64,000 nt of DNA from Zizania palustris (lineage: Eukaryota > Streptophyta > Magnoliopsida > Poales > Poaceae): contig JAAALK010000082.1 in the NCBI GenBank assembly GCA_019279435.1, forward strand, positions 82,184,989 to 82,248,988. Direction: 5' to 3'. The translations under genes were made by a program, and so were the position numbers. The notes below the pieces were generated by a model. The model searched no databases and had not been told where the DNA came from. It saw nothing but the letters and a program-made list of their open reading frames with translations. This document shows, in pieces, positions 56,291 to 64,000 of this stretch (its first letter is position 1; every line of letters begins with the position of its first letter).

Positions 56291-56605
56291 GCCTAGACTT
56301 TACATTTTTACCGTTAGTCCATGCCGTTTCGCATTCCTGTCCGTTACTTTTCTCCGAAATTAACGCATTCTACGGTTTCCGTTAGGAACAGAAGGCTAAC
56401 GGCTATTTCCTCTAAGTCTAAAAGACTTTCACACTTCTTGAGTTGGTTTTAAGATAGTTCGAAAGTAATTATCTTAAGACTGATTCGGAGTTTATATCTT
56501 CATACGTTTCGGAGATGAATTAAAATCTAATAACCCCTATGTCTGGTTATTTTTTCCTTCCGTATACTGCTCTCCTAACATTACAGGTTAAACGGAGAAG
56601 CGTAT
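56291..56605. other. Upstream region of antisense gene
   Basis: About 315 bp between the TATA box and the PPT with no coding potential; presumed promoter of the antisense gene. Confidence 0.4.
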
Positions 56606-56617
56606 TCGAGGGGCTAC
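56606..56617 (+). other. E3 polypurine tract
   Basis: TTCGAGGGGCTAC lies directly before the 3' LTR; the purine-rich core is GAGGGG. Confidence 0.6.
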
Positions 56618-57112
56618 TGTTGGGGGAAAATATCTCATCTTCGGGGTTATTGCCGTAACAGCATAAAAGCAGATAGTGGATTCGAAGGTTTCCAGACGTC
56701 CATCTTCGAAGATACCCTGAGTCAAGCTCGAAGTACGAAGATAGGCATTGGTTCGGAGTACATCTTCGAACTAAGGCTCTTCGAGATCTTTATTGCCAGC
56801 TAAGATGGAAGATTTATCTTTTATATCATTAGATTAGTCTTTTACCATTTTAGCCCTATCAAGGGTGCTGAATAGTTTCCACTATGTCGGTTGTAATTGA
56901 GGGGTAAATAGGTCTTTTCCTTAATATTTGGGCCTATAAATACCCCCCATTTCACCCTGTAATAGGGACCGAATACAAGTTATTCAATACACACATTCGA
57001 ACTATTCTAAGTTGTTATCCTTTCGGAGGCTTAGAACAGTTCTCTTCGCAAACACTTTGTTTGTTAGTTTCTATTCTACAGAAACCTGTTAGCGTAATCT
57101 TTTACGCCAACA
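56618..57112 (+). repeat. E3 3' LTR
   Basis: A 495-bp copy of 33370-33864 with about 8 differences by eye. The TATA box is at 56935-56942. Confidence 0.95.
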
Positions 57113-60100
57113 GGCATCAAACTCAGTGCCATTGTCAATTGTCAGTTGTCTAGGCACTCAAAACCTGCAAATAATATTTTGCCAAAAAATTTTGTACATT
57201 CTTCGACCTACTTAGAAAAATATTCAATTGCTACCACTACAAATTTTAGACTACCCTTTGCCATTGGGAAGGGGCCAATAAGATCCATTCCCCATCGGGC
57301 CATCGGCCATACTAGAGTAATAACTTGAAGAGGTGTTGGTGGACGATTACTCCATCATCCCATCCAATGACAACCTTGGCAAGTGCGGACTAAAGCCTCC
57401 GCATCAGCTACTATTGTAGGCCAATAGAGCCCCTAGCGAAGTGTTTTGCCTGCTAAAGCCCGAGGGGCAAGATGGCTCCCACAAAGGCCTTCATGAATTT
57501 CTCGAAGTATATCTTGGCCTTCGGCTTGGGAAATACATCGAAGTAGGGGAGAACATACTCCGGCCTTGTATAAAATACCATTGACAATATGATAATTCTG
57601 GATTCTTAACTGGAGTCTTGACAGCTTCGGGCCTTCGGGCAAATTAGCTTCGTCTTGTAATAACTCCATAATTGAACTCCGCCAATCAGTGCTTGGTATG
57701 ATCCGGACAGAGATCCATTTAAATGCTACTTCGATCTTGTGGATCTCTTCCAGATATATAGAAAGTTGCGGATGCCGAACCTAGAAACTTTTATCAACGT
57801 GCCATGCTACAATTTGGGAATCTGTTTTTATAACAATTCTTGTAGCACCAATGGCACGTTCCTTGCGAAGATCTAGCAAAATTCCTTCGTACTCCGCAAT
57901 ATTATTGGTGGACTTAAAGTTGAGCCTTGCGGAGTACATTGATTTCTACCCTGAAGGCGACATTATGACTGCTCCGGCACCTGCTCCGAATGCTTGAAAA
58001 GCTCCATTAGAGTATATGGTCCAGATGCCTTCGTTTGATTCTTCCGAAGCCCATACTGCAGACGGAGTCCATTCTGCTACAAAATCAGCCACGACCTGTG
58101 ACTTGATTGCTGTTCTTGCTACGAAGGAGATGCTGAAGGGGGCTAACTCAATGGCCCACTTCCCAATTCTCCCCGTAGAGTCCTTGCTTCGGAGGATATC
58201 TCCAAGAGGATAAGAAGTTGGTATAATTACATTATGTGCCAAAAAATAATGCCGTAGTTTCCTCGAAGCCATTACTAGAGCATAAGTAAACTTTTCCAGC
58301 TCAGAGTACCGAGTTTTTGCTCCGAATAAGGCTTCTGAAACAAAATAGATCAGATTTTGTACCAACTTCCCATTGAAATCCATTTCTCAAAAAAAGGACC
58401 GTACTGACATCGGAGCCTGTAGCTGCAAGATAGAGAAGAAGAGTTTCATTTGCAATGGGCACAGTGAGTGTTGCAAGGTTGCCAAGATAGTCTTTGATAT
58501 CGTCGAAACTCTTTTGGCACTCTAGTGTCCATGCAAAATCTTCGGACCCTTTTAAGGCTTTGAATATTGGGAGGCTCTGCTCTGCGGACCTTGCCAAAAA
58601 TGTGCTAAGGGCCGCGTGGCGTCTGACAAGCTTCTGGACTTGCTTCAAATTTTCCAGCAGAGCCATTCTTTGCAATGCACTTATTTGTGTTGGGCTAGCT
58701 TTGACCCCCCTGCTCAAAACTAAATACCCTAGTAACTTTCTAGATTGAGCCCCGAAAATACATTTTTGGGGGTTGTGGCGAACTCCAGATGCTCGGTGGC
58801 TCTCAAAAGTTTCTGCTAAGTATAGACTATGTTGGTTCTTTAAAGCACTCTTTATTACAATATCATCCTTATAGGCTTCGACATTGCGGCCTATCTAGTG
58901 ACCTAGAGCCTTAGCAATAAACCTTGAAAAAGTTTCCCCGACATTTCTTAAGACAAAGGGCATTCTAACATAACAAAAGACTCCCGAAGGAGTTATGAAG
59001 CTTGTCTTGGCTTCGTCTTCGTGTTTTAACCATATTTGATGATATCCAGAGTATGTGTCAAGGAAGCTTAAGAGTTTGGAGCCGGTAGTGGAGTCGACGA
59101 GTTGATCAATGCGGGGCATGGGGTAGGGGTCACGTGGGCATGCTTTACTCAAGGATGTGAAATCAATGCACATGCGCTACTTGCCGGAGGCTTTTTACTT
59201 GACGAAGACGGGGTTGGCTAACCACTCCGTATGAGCCACTTCTCTAATGATCCCAGCTTTCAACAACTTCTCCACCTCTGCTTTAGCAAGGTCCCCCCTT
59301 TTGGTCGACAATTTGCAAAGCCCTTGGCGAACAGGTCGAACCCTTGGGTTGACGAGTAGGCTGTGGTCGATGATACTTCGGTCGACTACATGGATATCTT
59401 CATCGGACCAGGCAAATACATCCAAATTTTCTTTAACTACTTCTTCTAACGAAGTAGCGAATTCTGAAGGCAATTACTTGCCAAACTGGATGGGATAGTA
59501 TTTGCCATCCTTGACAACGATCTTCGTTATAATTTCACCTTCGGGGCTTGGTCTGGGGGAGGATATCTTCGAGAGTTCACTTGACGCACGGGTATTCTCC
59601 GAATGGTCTTGCACATTATTTATTTGTCTAGGATCAAGGGGAGGACCATGGCCGTACTCTGCCCTTCACGCTGTAGCTTGGTCACAGCAGACTATAAGCA
59701 CTCCTCCTTGTGTGGGCATCTTCAGGCATAGATAATTATGATGCGCCATAACACCGAATTGATTTAGCATTCCCCTTCCAAATATGACATTATAGGCATA
59801 AGGGGCATCGACGATGTTGAATATCACCTCCTCCGATCTAGCCAGGAGCCCCTCTTCGAAGGCGACCTAGAGGACTATTTCGCCGAGGGCATTGAGAGGA
59901 GGGCCTGTGAAGCCTTGAAGCGGACGAGCCGCTGGGAGTAAATGCTTCCACGGGATGCACAACTGGTCGAAGGCTTGAACGAAGATAATATCTGTGGAGC
60001 TTCCGCCATCAACCAACACTCTCTGGACCTCCGCTCCTACAATGTCAGCAGTGATAACAAGGGGGTCTGCATGAGGGAACTTAATACCCACTGCATTGGT

Positions 60101-60211
60101 TGTGGAGAAAGATATAGGCACGTGAGACCACTCGGGCATTTTTGCAGCCGATGAGGAGGTCCGAATATGTCCTACTTCGTGAATATATTCTCTCTGTTGC
60201 CATTTTGACAT
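57113..60211 (-). pseudogene. E4c pol, main part
   Basis: Continues E4c after the E3 insertion. Reading leftward: protease 60211-59867 (VLVDGGSSTDIIF; the Gly lost in E4b is present here); RT 59473-58717 (SFLDTYSGYHQ, RMPFVLRNVGETFSRF); the region matching EAYKDDIV in broken frame near 58880; connection 58717-58301 (SEDFAWTLECQKSF); second RNase H start 57946-58100 (TIYSNGAFQAFGAG, where catalytic Asp reads Asn); zinc region 57669-57433 (HEGLCGSHLAPRA). It carries the same RNase H deletion as E4a and E4b. Many stops. Confidence 0.86.
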
Positions 60212-60219
60212 GCGCCCAA

Positions 60220-61692
60220 GGTTCCTCCTCTATAGATGAGGAGAACCACTCTTTTGCCGTGGTCTTGTGTATCTTCTTGCTTCGGAGGTGGCATAACACT
60301 GGCCACTGAAGGCTGTCTTGGGGCTTCGAAGGTGTCTACACGTCCAACGGTCTGCAACGGCTCCGGACGTGCCTCAGGAGCGGCTCGGTCAGTAGTGCCT
60401 CGATCGGAGCTCCTCTCGAGGTACTCCCTCCGCAGAGCTAGTATAGACTTGCATGCATCGGTAGCATGGCTTCGATTTTCACCGTGTACACAGCAGAAGA
60501 AGGCTTGGCCTCTGCCAGCCGGCTTCCCTGGGGCCTCCAGCCGTTGACCTTGCTTCCTGGAGCTTGTGGATTTTTAGGGGGCAATCTTGACGAAGAGGAG
60601 GCAATATTTAAAACTTCGGAGCGAGGATGCTTTTGCCCTCTTCATCTGTCATGCTGGTTGTTGTCGAAGCGGTACCCTTGTGGTGGAGTCGAAGTCTTCA
60701 CTTCAAGTTTGACTTCTTGAAGGACGGTTGGCGAAGACGAAGACGTCCTTCGAAGCCATCCTTCTTCCAACCTAGCATACTCCTCAAAGTAGTCCATTAG
60801 CTACGCTACTGAGGAAATATGCTTCCGGTGAAGCTTGTCGAGTAGGCCTGCATTTGTGACTCCTTCCCGTGCTGCATCAACTACAGATGATGCAGACAAC
60901 CCTCTTATCTCTGACTTCGTATGGACTAAGCGCTTGAAAAATTGCTGCAAAGTTTCTCCAGGTTGCTGCTTCACTTGAAAAAGACTCTCGATAGACATAG
61001 GGGGCACGAAGGTCCCTTGGAAGTTACTCACAAACTTATTTCTCAATTGCTCCCAAGATCCAATTGACTCTGGTTTCAAAGACCAGAACCAACGTAAAGC
61101 AACTCCTTCGAGCTCAAGGGGGAAACACTTCGCCATTGTGTCTCAGACCCCTCCACTGGCTTCGATTGCTAAAGCATAAGAGCAGAAAAATTCTCCGGGA
61201 ACTTCCTCTCCAGAGTACTTACAGAGCTTGGAAGTCCTGAATTTGGGGTCAAAGCACACCTTCTGCAAGTCTAGGTGTAACAGAGATTCATCATCGAAAG
61301 AAGAATTCTCAGTGCTTCTCTAAATCTCAGAGGCTTCGGGATAGAAGGTAGGACTATCATCTTGAGGCACCTCTAGGCCTGAAGACGAGCCATGTGGGTT
61401 ACCACATCATCAGGATGATCTTCATTCCCTCCGGAGGGGACCTCTGGGTCTTGAGAACTGAAGAAGTAAGTTTGGACCATGGACAGAGCCGCAGGAGAGG
61501 CTCCGTCCGTTCGGAGCATGGATGGAGTCTCTAGAGGGGCTATGTATGCTCGAGGAAGAGTATTCGTTTTAGGAGTTTGAGGTGGGGGACCACGGAGGGT
61601 CCTACGACCTTAGTGGTGTTCGAAGACCTCAACCTAGAGGTCCAAGAAGACCTCTAGAGGGGACTAGTGCCTAGGCTCCGCTTAGGAGGCAT
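60220..61692 (-). pseudogene. E4c gag
   Basis: The start is ATG at 61692-61690 (reads MPPKRS). The clearest block is 61136-60801 (AKCFPLELEGVALRWFWSLKPES, FVSNFQGTFVPPM, QQPGETLQQFFKRL), matching E3 and E4b. A TAA near 61321 and frameshifts interrupt the N-terminal half. The segment before protease is shifted by a missing base near 60212. A 15-codon-scale tandem duplication near 61625-61660 (cctcaacctagaggtcc / agacctctagagg) is absent from E4b. Confidence 0.82.
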
Positions 61693-61737
61693 GGCTCTAG
61701 GAAAGGATTGGTAGAGAACGAATTTTTTGTACTAGGT

Positions 61738-61755
61738 TCCCCACATACGTCGCCA
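61738..61755 (-). other. E4c primer-binding site
   Basis: TGGCGACGTATGTGGGGA on the minus strand, identical to E4b and 2 bases from the LTR. Confidence 0.7.
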
Positions 61756-61757
61756 AC

Positions 61758-62261
61758 TGTTGGCGTAAAAGATTACGCTAACAAGGTTTAAAGAACTCAA
61801 GTGTTTAACAAACGAAGTGTCTGTTTAAGAAAACTATTCCAAGCCTCCGAGATGGATAATAGCTTGAGATAGTTCGAAGTGTGTATTGAATATCTTAGTA
61901 TTCGATACCCTTTATAGAGTGAAGAGTGGTATTTATAGACCAAATACATAGGGAAAATACTTCTTTACCCTCTAATTACAACTGACTAAGAAGATATTGT
62001 TTAATATTCTTCATAGGGGTAAAAGAGTAAAAGACTAGTCTAATTAGTGAGAAGAGAAATCTTCTATCCTCACTGGCAACACCCCTTCGGGTGAAGAGGC
62101 TTTGGGAGGCTCCGTCACGCCGAAGCCTTGACAGAGGTCTCCACTGTGTAGAACTCCGAATACAGCAAAGCCTTGATGCTTTTAGGATCTTCAGAGACCA
62201 AAGCTTCTGACTTCATTTCTTCTACTTGTATTGACATGGAAGTTTCCTTGACTTCTGGACG
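61758..62261 (-). repeat. E4c 5' LTR
   Basis: About 504 bp, nearly identical to 26874-27376. TATAAATA on the minus strand is at 61930-61937. The ORF 62345-62115 spans the join with the SIRE-like LTR and is not a gene. Confidence 0.75.
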
Positions 62262-64000
62262 TGGGATAGGAATGTTCACTAGAGGGGGGTGAATAGGTGC
62301 CTCAACACTTTCTTTCGAACGTGATGGCCTAATCAAATCACCCAACGCACCTCTAAAATCACAATTTCAAGTTTCAATCCAATCAGTAGAAAAATTGAGC
62401 TCCTCAAGATAGAAAATCACAAATCAACTTTGATTCAAGATTTTTAATCAACAACTATCAAATCACTCACTCAAGAGTTCAATTTAAGTTTGTAAAAGTG
62501 AGCCAGCTTTTTTCAATTCAATCATAATCAATAAAGTGCATTTGTCATATTATGGTTCAGATTGCAAATCTTAATTTCAATTTAGTTTCAGATCAGCACA
62601 CAATAATTCAACACTTGTCAAGAATGCTAGATTCTGAAACTTCAAAGTGCTGCACAACAATTCCAGATCTCTTCTAATGCACTCTACACGGCACTACTAT
62701 TGCAATTCCGACAACAGCCAAGGCAAACCAATTCAGAACAGGAAAATCACTTTTCAAGATATATCTCAAGCAATAAGAATGGTGATTCTAAATAGAACAA
62801 GGTTAATATCTAAACTCAAGTTCTGAAAACTCAATATTAAACTGAAACAAAATACACTAGAGATCAATCAGCAGATCAGACATAGTTTTGTTGCTTTGTT
62901 AAAACTAAACATAAGCAGAATCATAGATTGAAACACTAAACATAGTACTGTAGCAATTTTTGTTTTAGAATAATCTGAATGCTGATCAAAAATTGCTTTC
63001 TCCACAAATGACACAATTCTTAAACAAATTTGAAACAAAACAGTAAGTACTATTCACCATCAAGCACTTAGAGTGACACCACCAATTTCAGCTTTAGCAC
63101 ATTATAGCAACAACAACCTCCTCTATTAAGATTCTCTTGACTCAACAGCTAGCATAAGAAACTTCAATTCATGTCCTGAACAGATAAGTACTGAACATAT
63201 TTAGTGAACTCTAGCAATGGATTCAAATGAAGCTCAAACAATCAACACAGATTTCAATCATCTTCAGAAAAAATTCAGAGTTGTTTGAAGATAGAACAGA
63301 AAACTGAACTGGATATACCTGAACCTTTCATGAATGTAAACAGTACACAATTGATTCAAAATTGATTTAGAATGAGTTAATTCAGTGAAACATTCATCCA
63401 AGGGTGAAGGACATTAATTCAGAATGAACTAGAACATACACTACTTCACAAAACAAATTACTCAAAACAGTCTCACTGCAAAACATTCAGATGACATTTC
63501 TGAACCAATTTCACTTAGAACTAATACAAAATCTATCTAACATCTAACATTCAGCAGTCAGAACATATTTCTTAATTAGAATCAAATCAAACATCAGCAA
63601 AACAGGATTCAAAACAGTTTCAAAATAACTTCAACGATTCAGCAAGCTGAACAACTTATCTAACTAGAATCAGATCCCATAAAAACAGCAAACCACTCTT
63701 GAGCAGTATTTACTGTACCAATTCTGAAAACAGCTGAAATTCATATTTAAGCACATTTCAACCAAGCAGTTGAATTAAACCAGTACTGATCCCTTTTCTG
63801 AAACTCACTGAGTGCAGGTTTAAATGATTGAAACACAAAATAATAGGACTGAATTTCTGTCATACAGATTTTAGTACCAAACCTGAAACACAATTTTCAG
63901 ATCAAGATTTCAAATCAAGAACTCAAAAGCTGCACCTAAAACTGAGTCAATTCAGATTGACAATTCAGAACACAATAACTGGAACTCTAAAAATGTAAAA
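62262..64000 (-). repeat. SIRE/Maximus-like LTR (copy 2), runs off the window
   Basis: Same sequence as 27377-28979, with small differences and a deletion of about 70 bp near 62530. It extends past the point (63807) where copy 1 was cut, to the window end. AT-rich, no gene. The right end of the LTR lies outside the window. Confidence 0.65.

Larger units (their letters stand above)
33370..57112 (+). mobile_element. E3: Tat-type Ty3/gypsy element carrying an antisense gene
   Basis: This is a complete plus-strand element: 495-bp LTRs, exact GGCAT target duplication (33365-33369 and 57113-57117), PBS, gag, pol, a 3' region and a PPT. By eye the LTRs differ at about 8 positions without indels (about 1.6%), which indicates a recent insertion. 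E2 (35418-47683) sits in the end of gag, so E3 itself is about 11.5 kb. Gag-pol is one frame except for one extra base near 47866 and a TAG at 50909-50911. Between pol and the 3' LTR lies the opposite-strand five-exon gene (52516-56162). A Tat assignment follows from the second RNase H and the antisense ORF. Confidence 0.95.
32908..62261 (-). mobile_element. E4c: Tat-type element split by E3
   Basis: E4c is a minus-strand copy of E4b. Its integrase end is at 32908-33369 and resumes after E3 at 57113; the 5' LTR is at 61758-62261. The E3 target site ggcat is intact and single in E4b (21813-21817) and duplicated here. The left boundary is the same copia fusion as in E4b, and the right boundary the same SIRE-like LTR, so E4b and E4c arose by duplication of one block. 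Confidence 0.88.

Noticed and set aside
62115..62345. Minus-strand ORF of 76 codons
   Set aside because: It spans the join between the SIRE-like LTR and the E4c LTR and has no domain; the counterpart at 27091-27321 is not conserved as a frame.
1..64000. Possible tRNA, rRNA, CRISPR array or bacterial operon
   Set aside because: No cloverleaf or rRNA signature was seen. The tandem repeats lack unique spacers. All coding signals are retrotransposon proteins or the antisense gene with plant-type introns.

Overview
This is plant nuclear DNA, most likely from a grass (Poaceae). No ordinary host gene, rRNA or tRNA was recognised. The window is a nest of LTR retrotransposons: Ty3/gypsy Tat-type elements with a second RNase H, a Tekay/Del-type chromovirus with 3.3-kb LTRs, Ty1/copia remnants, SIRE/Maximus-like LTRs, and a Tourist-like MITE with a TTA target duplication. 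The MITE and the chromovirus type are what suggest a grass; the exact species cannot be read from the sequence.

Layout. (1) 1-691: fragment resembling a copia LTR. (2) 698-11295: element E1, a Tat-type gypsy element on the minus strand. It is structurally complete (1.46-kb LTRs, 5-bp duplication ATAAC, PBS, PPT), but its gag-pol is broken by stops and by gag frameshifts. (3) 11301-18402: E4a, a decayed minus-strand Tat-type element, truncated and carrying a 2.1-kb solo LTR at 16131-18233. (4) 18406-21352: copia remnant A. (5) 21353-27376: E4b, a close relative of E4a with a 530-bp MITE inserted. (6) 27377-28979: SIRE-like LTR. (7) 28980-32907: copia remnant B, nearly identical to A over the shared part. 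(8) 32908-33369 plus 57113-62261: E4c, a near copy of E4b, split by element E3. (9) 33370-57112: E3, a young plus-strand relative of the E4 family (495-bp LTRs, GGCAT duplication). (10) 35418-47683: E2, a Tekay chromovirus inserted in E3 gag (CCATC duplication). (11) 62262-64000: second copy of the SIRE-like LTR, running off the window. Blocks 4-6 and 7-11 look like two copies of one tandemly duplicated segment, the second later enlarged by E3 and E2.

How the parts work. Each gypsy element encodes, or once encoded, a Gag-PR-RT-RNase H-INT polyprotein driven from the TATA box of its own 5' LTR. E2 adds a C-terminal chromodomain and an extra ORF upstream of gag. The most notable feature is in E3: between pol and the 3' LTR it carries, on the opposite strand, an apparently intact five-exon gene (56162-52516, 1114 codons predicted). 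It has GT-AG introns of 69-87 nt whose phases all agree, its own TATA box, and a region resembling the putative gypsy-type transposon domain followed by a long coiled coil. Antisense ORFs of this kind are known in Tat elements such as Grande, but an open, fully spliceable example is the best candidate here for an active, poorly understood system.
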